A DNA stretch of 64,000 nt from Chelativorans intermedius (GCF_025398255.1 NZ_JAODNW010000017.1:83091-147090); one strand, 5' to 3'. Positions 52,828-62,367 are shown, counted from the first letter of the stretch. Notes: generated from the sequence alone by a model not told the origin. Numbers and translations: made by a program.

Positions 52828-54654
52828 TCAGGCCGCGCCGGCCATCTTCCGCTTCTCGAAGCGCTTGCGTTCGTGCGGATCGAGATGAAGCTTGCGCAGG
52901 CGGATCGACTTCGGCGTCACCTCGACCAGCTCGTCATCCTGGATCCACGACAGCGCGCGCTCCAGCGTCATGCGGATGGGCGGGGTGAGCTTCACGGCAT
53001 CGTCCTTGCCGGCGGCACGGACGTTGGAGAGCTTCTTGCCCTTGAGCACGTTGACTTCCAGGTCGTTGTCGCGGGAGTGGATGCCGACGATCATGCCCTG
53101 ATAGACCTTGACGCCCGGCTCGATGATCATCGGTCCGCGGTCCTCCAGGTTCCACAGGGCATAGGCCACGGCCTCGCCGGGCTCGTTGGCGATCAGCACG
53201 CCATTGACGCGCCCGCCGATCTCTCCCTTGTAGGGCTGGTATTCGTGGAACAGGCGGTTCATCACCGCCGTGCCGCGCGTATCCGTCAGCAGCTCCGACT
53301 GGTAGCCGATGAGGCCGCGCGTGGGACAGAAGAAGACGAGGCGCTGGCGGTCGCCGCCGGAGGGGCGCAGCTCCACGAGCTCCGCCTTGCGCTCCGACAT
53401 CTTCTGCACGACGACGCCCGCATGCTCCTCGTCCACGTCGATGACCACTTCCTCGACGGGCTCCAGAAGCTGGCCGTTCGCGGCCTTCTTCATCACCACG
53501 CGCGGGCGCGAGACAGCAAGCTCGAAGCCCTCTCGGCGCATGGTCTCGATCAGCACGGCAAGCTGCAGCTCGCCGCGGCCGGACACGAAGAAGGAATCCT
53601 TGTCGGCCGATTCCTCCACCTTCAGCGCCACGTTGCCCTCCGCCTCCTTGAGAAGGCGGTCGCGGATGACGCGGCTCGTCACCTTGTCGCCCTCGGTGCC
53701 GGCAAGCGGCGAATCGTTGACCAGAAAGCTCATCGTCACGGTCGGCGGGTCGATGGGCTGGGCCTCCATGGGCGCGCTCACCGAAGGGTCGCAGAAGGTG
53801 TCGGCCACCGTGCCCCTGGAAAGCCCGGCGATGGCAACGATGTCGCCGGCCTGCGCCTCCTCGACGGCCGAGCGCTCCAGCCCGCGGAAGGCGAGGATCT
53901 TGGAGATGCGCCCCTGCTCCAGGAGCGTGCCGTCGCGGGCCAGCACCTTCACTGCCTGGTTCGGCCTTGCCGTGCCGGAGGCGATGCGGCCGGTGACGAT
54001 GCGGCCCAGAAAGGGGTTGGCCTCCAGAATCGTGCCGATCATGCGGAAAGGGCCTTCTTCCACCTGCGGCTCCGGCACGTGCTTCAGCACGAGGTCGAAC
54101 AGGGGGGCGAGCCCGGCCTCCTTCGGACCGGCGGGATCCTCGCTCATCCAGCCGTCGCGGCCGGAACCGTAAAGGATCGGAAAATCGAGCTGCTCGTCGC
54201 TGGCGTCGAGCGCGGCGAACAGGTCGAACACCTCGTTGATCACCTCGTCGGGGCGGGCGTCCGGGCGGTCGATCTTGTTGACGGCGACGATGGGCTTCAG
54301 TCCCACCTTCAGCGCCTTGCCGACCACGAACTTGGTCTGTGGCATCGGGCCTTCCGCCGCGTCCACGAGCAGCACCGCGCCGTCCACCATGTTGAGGATG
54401 CGCTCCACCTCGCCGCCGAAATCGGCGTGGCCCGGCGTGTCGACGATGTTGATGCGCACGTCCTTCCACACCACCGAGGTGGCCTTGGCGAGGATGGTGA
54501 TGCCGCGCTCCTTTTCCAGATCGTTGGAATCCATGGCGCGCTCGTCGACGCGCTGGTTGTCGCGCACGGAGCCCGACTGCCTGAGCAGCGCGTCGACAAG
54601 GGTGGTCTTCCCATGATCGACATGGGCGATGATCGCGATGTTGCGGAGCTTCAT
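52828..54654 (-). CDS. typA: Translational GTPase TypA/BipA
   Basis: BipA is a ribosome-binding GTPase for stress adaptation and 50S assembly. The 608-aa protein begins MKLRNIAIIAHVDHGKTTLV. It has the G1 motif HVDHGKTT, switch regions ERGITILAKATS and DTPGHADFGGEVE, NKID, and the C-terminal BipA-specific region with FCPTRGLIGYQSELL and EPGEAVAYALWNLEDRGPM. The start at 54654 follows AGAGAAGAA; in-frame upstream extension to 54846 is not conserved. Confidence 0.97.
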   Translation of the reverse strand: MKLRNIAIIAHVDHGKTTLVDALLRQSGSVRDNQRVDERAMDSNDLEKERGITILAKATSVVWKDVRINIVDTPGHADFGGEVERILNMVDGAVLLVDAAEGPMPQTKFVVGKALKVGLKPIVAVNKIDRPDARPDEVINEVFDLFAALDASDEQLDFPILYGSGRDGWMSEDPAGPKEAGLAPLFDLVLKHVPEPQVEEGPFRMIGTILEANPFLGRIVTGRIASGTARPNQAVKVLARDGTLLEQGRISKILAFRGLERSAVEEAQAGDIVAIAGLSRGTVADTFCDPSVSAPMEAQPIDPPTVTMSFLVNDSPLAGTEGDKVTSRVIRDRLLKEAEGNVALKVEESADKDSFFVSGRGELQLAVLIETMRREGFELAVSRPRVVMKKAANGQLLEPVEEVVIDVDEEHAGVVVQKMSERKAELVELRPSGGDRQRLVFFCPTRGLIGYQSELLTDTRGTAVMNRLFHEYQPYKGEIGGRVNGVLIANEPGEAVAYALWNLEDRGPMIIEPGVKVYQGMIVGIHSRDNDLEVNVLKGKKLSNVRAAGKDDAVKLTPPIRMTLERALSWIQDDELVEVTPKSIRLRKLHLDPHERKRFEKRKMAGAA

Positions 54655-54757
54655 TTCTTCTCTTCGGGATGGGCGGACGCTGCCCGCAGGCGCGCCCGCA
54701 TCTTCGCTGGCCGCGCTCATACAGGTTTTTTCGCAAATGCGAAAGAGGCGCGTTCGC

Positions 54758-55645
54758 TCAGCTCCAGGCGGCGGCGGAGAGGGCGTCGATCGGGAACTTG
54801 AGATAGCGCCGGCCATTCGCCTCCGGCTCGGGCAGGCGGCCGCCATTCATGTTGACCTGCAGCGCGTGCAGGATGAGGCGCGGCATGGGCAGGGTGCGGT
54901 CGCGCGCCTGGCGCAGCGCCACGAACTCCTCGCAGCTTCGGCAGCGGGCGATGTGAATGTTGTGCGCCTTCTGCTCCGCGACCGTGCTTTGCCAGCGCAC
55001 CGGGCGGCCGCCCGGCTGGTAGTCGTGGCCGGTGAAAAGGCGCGTCTCGTCGGGCAGGGAGAGGATTTCCTGGATCGAATGCCACAGACGGGCGGCATCG
55101 CCGCCGGGAAAGTCGGCCCGCGCCGTGCCGCCATCGGGCATGAAGAGCGTATCGTGCACGAATGCCGCATCGCCGATGCAATAGGTGACGGAGGCGAGGG
55201 TATGGCCGGGGGAGAACAGCACACGGGCCGGGATCTCACCGATGTGGAACCGCTCGCCCTCGGCAAACAGCCGGTCCCACTGGGAGCCGTCGGCGGGGAA
55301 ATCGGGCCAGTTGTAGATCTCCTTCCACAGCCGCTGCACCTCCACCACCTTCTCGCCGATGGCCGTCGGCGCGCCTGTGCGCTCGCGCAGGTAGCCGGCG
55401 GCAGAGAAATGGTCGGCATGGGGATGGGTATCGAGAATCCAGGCCACGGTGAGCCCGCGCCCGGCGACAAAGTCCAGGATCGCGTCGGCGCTGCGGGTTG
55501 CGGTGGCACCGGATTTCTCGTCGAAGTCCAGAACCGGATCGATGATCGCGCATTGGCCCGTGGCCGGGTCGGCGGCGACATATTGAAGGGAGAAGGTCCT
55601 CTCCTCGTAGAATGCCGTGACCTCGGGCGCCGCGCGCTCCTGCAT
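54758..55645 (-). CDS. MBL-fold hydrolase, persulfide dioxygenase (ETHE1/Blh)-like
   Basis: A 295-aa metallo-beta-lactamase-fold protein. The metal ligands are visible in ILDTHPHADHFSAAGYL, LFSPGHTLASVTYC, VHDTLFMPDGGTARADFPGG and LFTGHDY, the pattern of ETHE1-type glutathione persulfide dioxygenases. A C-terminal extension of about 70 residues (EQKAHNIHI to the end) is typical of rhizobial Blh proteins that act in sulfide detoxification; there is no rhodanese domain and no BigR repressor beside it. GGAG 7 nt upstream sets the start at 55645. Confidence 0.87.
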   Translation of the reverse strand: MQERAAPEVTAFYEERTFSLQYVAADPATGQCAIIDPVLDFDEKSGATATRSADAILDFVAGRGLTVAWILDTHPHADHFSAAGYLRERTGAPTAIGEKVVEVQRLWKEIYNWPDFPADGSQWDRLFAEGERFHIGEIPARVLFSPGHTLASVTYCIGDAAFVHDTLFMPDGGTARADFPGGDAARLWHSIQEILSLPDETRLFTGHDYQPGGRPVRWQSTVAEQKAHNIHIARCRSCEEFVALRQARDRTLPMPRLILHALQVNMNGGRLPEPEANGRRYLKFPIDALSAAAWS

Positions 55646-55804
55646 TGCCATCTCCCCCATGCGTTTCAACCCTGTCGGCCCGTGGCTAGCGGGCCGGAGC
55701 GAAGGGCGCAATTTCTCTTATTGTCGCATGAAAGAGGTCAATTTTCTAATGCGGGAGACGGCGTGCAAATTTCTTCCTGCCTCCCGCCCCATGTGCGGCG
55801 CCGG

Positions 55805-57862
55805 TCAGGCGAGCCCCTTCTTCTGCATCATCGCTTCGGGGCTGGGCAGCCGGCCGCGGAACGCCTTGTAGAGCTCTTCCGGGTCCGCTGCACCGCCGGC
55901 GGCGTAGATGTAGCGGCGTAGCCTGTCCGCCGTCTCCGGGTCGAAGGGATCCCCCGCCTCCTCGAAGGCGCGGAAGGCATCGGCGTCCAGCACCTCCGAC
56001 CACATGTAGGAGTAGTAGCCGGCCGAATAGCCGTCTCCCGAAAAGACGTGCAGGAAATGCGGCGTCCTGTGGCGCATGGGGATGGCTGCCGGCTTCCGCA
56101 ACGCCTCCAGCGTTTCGCGCTCGAAGGCGAGGGGGTCCTCCGGCGCCTCGCTGCGCGCGTGGAAGGCCATGTCCACCAGCGCGCAGGCGGCGTATTCCAC
56201 GGTGGCGAAACCGGCATCGAAAGTGCGCGCGGCGCGCATTTTCTCCGCCAGGTCGGCTGGCATCGGCGCACCCGTTTCGACGTGGCGGGCATGGCGGGCC
56301 AGAACCTCGGGCACGGTGAACCAGTGCTCGAAGAGCTGCGAGGGCAGCTCCACGAAGTCGCGGGCCACCGCGGTGCCGGAAACCGAAGGCCAGGAAACGT
56401 CGCTCAGCAGGCCGTGCAGCGCATGGCCGAACTCGTGGAACAGCGTGCGCGCGTCGTCGACGGACAGAAGCGCGGGCCTGCCGCTGGGCGGCCTGGCGAA
56501 GTTCATGACGTTGTAGACGATGGGCATGCGCCCGCCGCCGAGGCGGCAGCCCGTCTGCAACGCGCTCATCCAGGCGCCGGAGCGCTTGGAGGGGCGGCCG
56601 AAGGGATCGGCCAGGAAGAGCCCGCGCAGCGAGCCGTCGGCGTTTCTCACCTCGTAGACGCGCACATCCTCGTGCCAGGCGGCAATGCCCGGTCTTTCCT
56701 CGAAGGTGAGGCCAAAGAGGCGATTTGCCACGTCGAAGGCGGCGGTGGTGACGTTTTCGAGCGTCAGATAGGGCTCCAGCGCGCCCTCGTCGAAGGCAAA
56801 GCGCTCGGCGCGCAGCTTCTCGGCATAATAGCGCCAGTCCCACGGGGCGATTGCGTGGTTGTGGCCCTCGCCGGCGGCAATGCGCTGCAGCGCCTTCTCG
56901 TCCTCGGCAGCCTTCTCGCATGCCTTGCCCCAGACGCTTTCGAGCAGCGCCATCACCGCTTCGGGCGTCTTGGCCATGGTGTCATCGAGCTTGTAGGCAG
57001 CGTAGTTCTCAAACCCCAGAAGCCGCGCTTTCTCGGCGCGCAGGCGCAGCGTGTCGCGCACGATGCCGGCATTGTCCGTCTCGCCGCCGTTCTCGCCGCG
57101 TCGCAGGAAGGCTTCAAGCACCTTCTCGCGCAGATCGCGACGGGCCGAGAAGGACAGAAAGGGCTCGACGATGGAGCGCGACAGGGTGACGGCATAGTGT
57201 CCCGGCCTGCCGCGCGACTGGGCAGCCTCGGCCATGGCGGCCTTCAGCGAGGCGGGCAGGCCGGCAAGGTCCGCCTCCTCAAGGAACAGCGCCCAGCCGC
57301 TCTCGTCGGCCAGCACGTTCTGTCCAAAGCGGGCGCCGAGCGTTGCCAGTTCCTCGTTGATCTCGGCAAGCCGTGCCTTGCCCCGCGCATCCAGCCGGGC
57401 GCCGCCGCGCACGAAGCGCTTCCACGTCTTCTCCAGCACGCGCGCCGTCTCCGGGTCGAGGCGAAGGTCGGCGCGCGCGGCATGAAGCGCGTCAAGCTTG
57501 CCGAACAGCGCTTCGTTCATGGTGATGCGCGAGAAATGGCGGGCCATGCGCGGCGCGATGTCGCGTTCCAGCGCGCGAATCGTCTCGTTGGTGTGGGCGC
57601 CGGCCCGGCACCAGAAGATGGCGGAGACGCGCGACAATGCCTGTCCCGACAGCTCCAGCGCGGCAAGCGTGTTTTCGATGGTCGGCGCCGCGCTGTCTGC
57701 GGCGATGGCGTCGATCTCCGCCGCATGCGCGGCAAGGGCCGCCTCGAAAACCGGGGCGAAGGCATCGTCCTCGATGTGCTCGAAGGCGGGCAGGCCGGCC
57801 GGTCCGTTCCAGGCGGTGAGCGGATGGGTCTCAAGATCGACGGCGGAAGAGGGCGAAGCCAT
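55805..57862 (-). CDS. M3-family oligopeptidase (Dcp/PrlC-like)
   Basis: A 685-aa cytosolic zinc peptidase that degrades short peptides. The thimet-oligopeptidase motif TLFHEFGHALHGLLSD provides HEFGH, with the glutamate ligand further on. Other family stretches are NKWKRFVRGGARLDARGKA-like KTWKRFVRGGARL, AVTLSRSIVEPFLSFSARRD and FLHVFSGDGYSAGYYSYMWSE. The start at 57862 (MASPSSAVDLETHPL) follows GAGG 8 nt upstream. Its cleavage specificity (carboxy- or oligopeptidase) cannot be determined. Confidence 0.92.
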   Translation of the reverse strand: MASPSSAVDLETHPLTAWNGPAGLPAFEHIEDDAFAPVFEAALAAHAAEIDAIAADSAAPTIENTLAALELSGQALSRVSAIFWCRAGAHTNETIRALERDIAPRMARHFSRITMNEALFGKLDALHAARADLRLDPETARVLEKTWKRFVRGGARLDARGKARLAEINEELATLGARFGQNVLADESGWALFLEEADLAGLPASLKAAMAEAAQSRGRPGHYAVTLSRSIVEPFLSFSARRDLREKVLEAFLRRGENGGETDNAGIVRDTLRLRAEKARLLGFENYAAYKLDDTMAKTPEAVMALLESVWGKACEKAAEDEKALQRIAAGEGHNHAIAPWDWRYYAEKLRAERFAFDEGALEPYLTLENVTTAAFDVANRLFGLTFEERPGIAAWHEDVRVYEVRNADGSLRGLFLADPFGRPSKRSGAWMSALQTGCRLGGGRMPIVYNVMNFARPPSGRPALLSVDDARTLFHEFGHALHGLLSDVSWPSVSGTAVARDFVELPSQLFEHWFTVPEVLARHARHVETGAPMPADLAEKMRAARTFDAGFATVEYAACALVDMAFHARSEAPEDPLAFERETLEALRKPAAIPMRHRTPHFLHVFSGDGYSAGYYSYMWSEVLDADAFRAFEEAGDPFDPETADRLRRYIYAAGGAADPEELYKAFRGRLPSPEAMMQKKGLA

Positions 57863-57983
57863 GAGGGAACCTCGGATTGCTGACCAGGACAAGGGCAGGC
57901 GGGAGCGCCACGTCGCGATGTAGGCCCGCCTGGCGGGCCGCGCAACTCTTGACTCCTGCGTGGCGTCACTCCATCATGATTAA

Positions 57984-57996
57984 TAAGTAATACTTA
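57984..57996. promoter_or_regulatory. Candidate MarR operator
   Basis: TAAGTA (57984-57989) and TACTTA (57991-57996) form a 13-bp perfect palindrome with a one-base centre, 22 bp upstream of the marR-like GTG. This is an A/T-rich island in the gap between two divergent genes. Confidence 0.6.
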
Positions 57997-58017
57997 CTAT
58001 ATGGCGGCTTTGGCCAG

Positions 58018-58461
58018 GTGAGCCTTCGTTTCGACCCGGATACATTCGGCTTTCTCGTCACCGATCTGGCGCGGCTGATCCGTGCGGACATGGACCGGCG
58101 GATCGAGGCGGCGGGCATCGGTGTGACGCCGGGGGAGGCGCGCACCCTCATCTATGCGGCGCGCTATGGCGTGTTGCGCCAGAACGTGCTGGCCGAACGC
58201 ATGGGCCTGGAGGCGATGACGGTCAGCGTCTATCTCGACCGGCTCGAAGAGCGGGGGCTCGTGAAGCGCATGCCAGACCCGGCCGACCGCCGCGCCAAGC
58301 TGATAAGGCTGACACGCAAGGCCGATGCGGTGCTGGAGGCCATCCTGCGCATTGCCGGCGAGGTGCGGGCGCGGGCGCGCGGCGAGATGGACGAGGAAAG
58401 CTGGGCGCGCCTTCGCGATCTCCTCAAGCAGGTGCGCGGCAACTTCACCGGCGGTGCGTAG
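58018..58461 (+). CDS. MarR-family transcriptional regulator
   Basis: A 147-aa winged-helix regulator with the MarR core: ITPGEARTLIYAARYGVLRQ-like VTPGEARTLIYAARYGV, LAERMGLEAMTVSVYLDRLEERGLVKR and the wing DPADRRAKLIRLTRKAD. The start is GTG at 58018; there is no clear ribosome-binding site, so leaderless or weak initiation is possible. It is followed after 27 bp by a Bcr/CflA-type exporter, which it probably regulates. Confidence 0.9.
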   Translation: MSLRFDPDTFGFLVTDLARLIRADMDRRIEAAGIGVTPGEARTLIYAARYGVLRQNVLAERMGLEAMTVSVYLDRLEERGLVKRMPDPADRRAKLIRLTRKADAVLEAILRIAGEVRARARGEMDEESWARLRDLLKQVRGNFTGGA

Positions 58462-58488
58462 CGGGCACCGCAAGACAGGCGGAACGGC

Positions 58489-59745
58489 ATGAACATTCAC
58501 AGCAGGGCCGCGGCGGCGCCCATCATGAGCGAGCGGCGGGTAAGCCTGATCGGCGCCATGCTGGTGGCGGTGGGGCCCGTTTCCATGGCGCTCTACACGC
58601 CCGCAATGCCGGAAATCGTCGCTGCCTTCGGCAGCACCGAGGCGATGGTGAAGATGACGCTGACCGCCTATTTCGCGGGCTTCGCCTTCTCGCAGCTCTT
58701 TTGCGGGCCGCTGTCGGACGGGCTGGGGCGCAAGCCCGTCACCTTCCTGTTCATGGGAATCTATGTGCTGGCCAGCCTGCTTGCCCTGCTCGCGCCCGGC
58801 GTGGAGGTGCTGATGGCCGCCCGCTTTCTGCAGGGGGTGGGGGCGGCCGTCGGTGTGGCGGTTTCGCGGGCGGTGGTGCGCGACCTCTTCACGCATGAGC
58901 AGTCGGCCCGCATCATGAACCTGATCGGCATCATCCTCGCCGTCGGGCCGGCGCTGTCGCCGACCATCGGCGGGCTGACCATGGAGCTGGCCGGCTGGCA
59001 CGCCATCTTCCTGCTGATGCTGGCCGGGGGGCTCGCCATCATGCTCGTCGTGCAGCTCTACATGCGCGAGACGGTGGCCCGCGACCTTTCCCGCATCAGC
59101 CTGCGCGGGCTTGCCCGCGCCTATGGCACGCTTCTGGGCAGCCGGTACTTCGTCACGTCGAGCCTCGTGGTGGCCGGCAGCGTCGGCGCGCTCTACACCC
59201 AGGCGACCATGCTGCCCTTCATCCTCATGGGCAGGGTGGGGCTCTCCCCCTCGCAGTTCGGGGTGGGCATGCTCATGCAGTCCGGCCTGTTTTTCGCGGG
59301 TTCGCTGGCGGCGCGCCTTCTCATGGGCCGTCTGGGCGCCCAGCGCCTGGTGCCCATCGGGCTCGGCTTCATCGCGCTCGGCAGTGCGCTGCTCATCCTC
59401 CTGCTCAACGCCGCCCCGCCGTCCTTCCTGAGCGTCATGGGGCCTGTGGGTTTCTACGCCTTCGGCATCGCCTTCGTGATGCCGGCCATGATGACGGCGC
59501 TGCTCGCCCCGTTTCCGCAGACGGCCGGGGCGGCCTCGGCACTGGCCGGGTTCATGCAGATGGGCGGCGGGCTGGCCGGCGGGTCGGTGGCGGCGCTCAT
59601 CGGCGATCCGGTCCTTGCCATGAGCATCGTCGTGCCGGCCATGGGCGCAACGGCCATCGCTGCCTGGCTGGCCTGGCGGCGCCTGCCCGAGCCGGCGCAG
59701 GCATCGCAGGTGCGCGATGCGCCTCCTCCCCCGGCCCCGGCCTGA
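58489..59745 (+). CDS. Bcr/CflA-family multidrug-efflux MFS transporter
   Basis: A 418-aa, 12-helix drug:H+ antiporter. The N-terminal half has MALYTPAMPEIVAAFGSTEA, QLFCGPLSDGLGRKPVTF (motif A) and RFLQGVGAAVGVAVSRAVVRDL (Bcr/CflA signature). The C-terminal end is a Pro/Ala-rich tail. Its substrates are unknown. It is paired with the upstream MarR gene and converges on carbonic anhydrase with a 6-bp gap. Confidence 0.92.
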   Translation: MNIHSRAAAAPIMSERRVSLIGAMLVAVGPVSMALYTPAMPEIVAAFGSTEAMVKMTLTAYFAGFAFSQLFCGPLSDGLGRKPVTFLFMGIYVLASLLALLAPGVEVLMAARFLQGVGAAVGVAVSRAVVRDLFTHEQSARIMNLIGIILAVGPALSPTIGGLTMELAGWHAIFLLMLAGGLAIMLVVQLYMRETVARDLSRISLRGLARAYGTLLGSRYFVTSSLVVAGSVGALYTQATMLPFILMGRVGLSPSQFGVGMLMQSGLFFAGSLAARLLMGRLGAQRLVPIGLGFIALGSALLILLLNAAPPSFLSVMGPVGFYAFGIAFVMPAMMTALLAPFPQTAGAASALAGFMQMGGGLAGGSVAALIGDPVLAMSIVVPAMGATAIAAWLAWRRLPEPAQASQVRDAPPPPAPA

Positions 59746-59751
59746 GAAGGC

Positions 59752-60393
59752 TCAGACCTCCGGGCGCACGAAATCGCCGGTTTCGGGATCCATCACCCAC
59801 AGCTCGCCCGTCGAGATGTCGAACCAGGCGCCGTGCAGGCTGAGCTCGCCCCTCTCCTCCCGCGACCTGATCCAGGGGAAGGTGCGCAGATTGGCCACCT
59901 GGAAGCGTATGGAAATGCGCTCCAGCGCCGTCTGGCGCTCCGCCGCCGTCATCATGGGATTGCCGGCCATCGCCTCGGCAGCGGGGGTGACGAGGCCCAT
60001 CCAGCGGCCGATGAAATCCCCCGGCGACAGCGGTTTGGCCGCGGGGTTGAGCGCGGCATTGATACCGCCGCAGCGGCCGTGGCCCATCACCACGATGTGC
60101 TTCACCTTCAGGGCATAGACGGCAAATTCCAGCGCCGCCGAGGTGCCGTGGTGCTGCTCGTCCGGCCTGTAGGGCGGCACCAGGTTGGCTACGTTGCGCA
60201 CCACGAAAAGCTCGCCGGGGCCGGCATCGAAAATGGTCTCGGGCGCGGCGCGCGAGTCGCAGCAGGCGATCACCATGGTCTCCGGCGCCTGGCCTTCGCG
60301 GGCGAGGGTGCGGTAGCGCTCGCTCTCGGCGGCATGGCGCTGCGCCATGAAGTTGCGGTACCCGGCAAGCAGGCGTTCTGGCAGATGTGTCAT
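59752..60393 (-). CDS. Beta-carbonic anhydrase
   Basis: Interconverts CO2 and bicarbonate with Zn. The 213-aa product has the ligand residues in VIACCDSRAAPETIF (Cys, Asp, Arg) and HIVVMGHGRCGGI (His, Cys), plus FVVRNVANLVPP and HGTSAALEFAV. The start at 60393 (MTHLPERLLAGYRNF) is where the family begins; ATG at 60444 overlaps the pdxY stop as ATGA and would permit coupling. It is last in a probable three-gene unit with pdxY. Confidence 0.94.
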   Translation of the reverse strand: MTHLPERLLAGYRNFMAQRHAAESERYRTLAREGQAPETMVIACCDSRAAPETIFDAGPGELFVVRNVANLVPPYRPDEQHHGTSAALEFAVYALKVKHIVVMGHGRCGGINAALNPAAKPLSPGDFIGRWMGLVTPAAEAMAGNPMMTAAERQTALERISIRFQVANLRTFPWIRSREERGELSLHGAWFDISTGELWVMDPETGDFVRPEV

Positions 60394-60440
60394 GCCTTCG
60401 CGAATAGCCGGGAACCACGCCGCCGGCAAGCCTGCGGGCC

Positions 60441-61331
60441 TCATCGGCGCGCGGCGGGCAAGGCGGCCGGAAGACGGTGCAGGCGCACCTGTGCCGTGGG
60501 CGCGGTGAGGCTGCCCATGTCGGTCTCCAGCATCAGCTCGTCGCTGCCGCGGGCGGCGGCGCGGGCCAGTGTCTCGTAGACGGCGGCCGTGACATGCCGC
60601 AGCGCCTCCCGCGGCGGCGCGCCGCGCATCAGCCAGGCCAGAAACAGCGCCGCCGTCAGGTCGCCCGGCCCCTTGGCCGGATCCTCCACGGCGGAGTGCT
60701 CGGCCAGATGCATCTCGCCCTCCAGAAGCAGCAGATTGCCGATGGCGCCCCTGCGGATGCCGGGGGCGGAGGTCACGAGCAAGGCAGGCGGGCCCAGGCG
60801 CCGGGCCGTCTCGGCCAGCGCCGGCAGCGTGTCGAGCGGCCGGCCGGCCAGCCAGGCGAGCTCATGGCGGTTGGGCGTGGCGATGTCGGCGAGCGGCAGG
60901 AGCACATCGCGGATGGCCACGGCCGTGGCCTGCGGCACATAGAGGCCGCCCAGATCCCCCATCACGGGATCGCAGACATAGCGGGCCTCAGGGTTCTGCC
61001 GTTTCACCCGCCGCACCAGCGCGGCGATGGCCTCGGCCTGTTCGGCGCCTCCCAGATAGCCCGACAGCACGGCGCCGACCTCGCCCAGCCACGGGGCATC
61101 CTCCAGATCGCGCAGGAAGGCGGCGAAGTCCGCCGGCGGCGGCACGATGCGGGTGGCCGGCCCGTGGCCGGGGTGCCAGGGCAGCAGCACCGTCGGCACG
61201 GCCCAGACGGGATGGCCCAGCGCCTCCAGTGCGAAGACGGCGGCGCGGTTGCCCACCGCACCGCGCGCCACATGGCTGGAGACGACGATCACGGCACCCC
61301 GCCGCGCGCTGTCCTGTGCCATGCCGCTCAT
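60441..61331 (-). CDS. pdxY: Pyridoxal kinase PdxY
   Basis: Phosphorylates pyridoxal in the PLP salvage pathway. The 296-aa ribokinase-fold protein contains VIVVSSHVARGAVGNRA, LSGYLGGAEQ, RYVCDPVMGDLGGLYVP, ATPNRHELAWLAGRPL and the anion-hole region DPAKGPGDLTAALFLAWL with the catalytic GxGD Asp. Its ATG overlaps the stop of the upstream small membrane-protein gene by 4 bp (ATGA). Confidence 0.93.
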   Translation of the reverse strand: MSGMAQDSARRGAVIVVSSHVARGAVGNRAAVFALEALGHPVWAVPTVLLPWHPGHGPATRIVPPPADFAAFLRDLEDAPWLGEVGAVLSGYLGGAEQAEAIAALVRRVKRQNPEARYVCDPVMGDLGGLYVPQATAVAIRDVLLPLADIATPNRHELAWLAGRPLDTLPALAETARRLGPPALLVTSAPGIRRGAIGNLLLLEGEMHLAEHSAVEDPAKGPGDLTAALFLAWLMRGAPPREALRHVTAAVYETLARAAARGSDELMLETDMGSLTAPTAQVRLHRLPAALPAARR

Positions 61332-61576
61332 CCGGTGCCGCCCGTCAGACGGGACCACAGCCAGACGATCAGGAACAGGGCGAAGACAAGCCCCAGCACG
61401 CGGCCGATGCGCCGGCCCCACAGCTCGATGCGGTCCTCGTCGCCGGCGTCGCGCGCGGCGAAATGGTCGCGCGCCCTGGCGGCCATGCGCATGAAGAGGT
61501 CGGACTCGCGTTCCACGCGCTCCAGAATGCGGCGGGACTCCTGCCGGTTCCTCTCCTCGCGCCGCTTCTCGTCCAT
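61328..61576 (-). CDS. Small coiled-coil membrane protein of unknown function
   Basis: An 82-aa protein with a charged, helical N-terminal half (MDEKRREERNRQESRRILER, then VERESDLFMRMAARARDHF) and one C-terminal membrane helix (VLGLVFALFLIVWLWSRL). AGAGG about 8 nt upstream supports ATG 61576; ATG 61621 would add 15 residues. It overlaps pdxY by ATGA, which argues that it is a real gene. I recognise no family. Confidence 0.65.
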   Translation of the reverse strand: MDEKRREERNRQESRRILERVERESDLFMRMAARARDHFAARDAGDEDRIELWGRRIGRVLGLVFALFLIVWLWSRLTGGTG

Positions 61577-61754
61577 CCGCCTCTGTCCGTCTCCTGCCGG
61601 CCGCCTGCCGTCCCAGCGCATAGCACCATTCTCCCCGCCGGTCGATTTCCTCCACAGGATTTGTCTGGCGCGCGCCGGCGCCACCCCATGGAAAGCGCCG
61701 TAGCGCGCCTTCCGAAGGGTGGCGGCATGCTTGCCCGGCCCGGGCGCGAGAGCT

Positions 61755-61770
61755 ATGGTTAACGAACCAT
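61755..61770. promoter_or_regulatory. Palindrome overlapping the start codon of a GNAT gene
   Basis: ATGGTT (61755-61760) and AACCAT (61765-61770) form an inverted repeat with a 4-bp spacer, and the last three bases run into the ATG at 61769. It resembles the palindrome at 5512-5529. It could be an operator or a hairpin that occludes initiation. Confidence 0.4.
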
Positions 61771-62275
61771 GAAGACGCTCTCGATCGACATCAGACGCGC
61801 CGATCCGCAGGATGCCGAGGCCATTGCCGCGGTGCACGATCGCGCCTGGCGCGGTGCCTATGCGGGCATCATTCCGCATCGCGCGCTCAACGCGATGATC
61901 GGGCGCAGGGGGCCTCGCTGGTGGGCCAACGCCATCCGTCGCTCGGCCACGGTGCTGGTGCTGGAGGTGGGGGGCGAGGTGGCCGGCTATGCCACGCTGG
62001 GGCGCAACCGGGCGCGCCAGCTGGGGCAGGGCGGCGAGATCTACGAGCTCTATCTCAGCCCGGAATATCAGGGCATCGGCATGGGCCGGCGCCTCTTCGA
62101 GGCGGCCCGCGACATGCTGACCGCCCATGGCTTCAGGGGGCTCGTCGTGTGGGCGCTGGAGGAGAACGCGCCTGCCGTCTCCTTCTATCTGGGCGCTGGC
62201 GGGCGCGATGTGGCCGAGGGCGTGGAGGTTTTCGGCAGCAAGGCCTTGCGCAAGATCGCTTTCGTCTGGGATTAG
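61769..62275 (+). CDS. GNAT family N-acetyltransferase
   Basis: A 168-aa acetyltransferase of the Gcn5 superfamily. It has the N-terminal strand [21 protein letters not shown] and [12 protein letters not shown]. The acetyl-CoA loop region is [25 protein letters not shown], and [20 protein letters not shown] is the Asn-containing motif B. The substrate is unknown. No strong Shine-Dalgarno; a palindrome overlaps the start. It stands between the pdxY unit and ppa. Confidence 0.88.
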   Translation: MKTLSIDIRRADPQDAEAIAAVHDRAWRGAYAGIIPHRALNAMIGRRGPRWWANAIRRSATVLVLEVGGEVAGYATLGRNRARQLGQGGEIYELYLSPEYQGIGMGRRLFEAARDMLTAHGFRGLVVWALEENAPAVSFYLGAGGRDVAEGVEVFGSKALRKIAFVWD

Positions 62276-62367
62276 GGCGGCCATCCGCCCGTGTTGATTC
62301 GCCGCCTTGCCTGAAAGGGCAAGAGCGGCTAGGCACGCCGCAACATCAACCAAACCGGGAAGACCCC

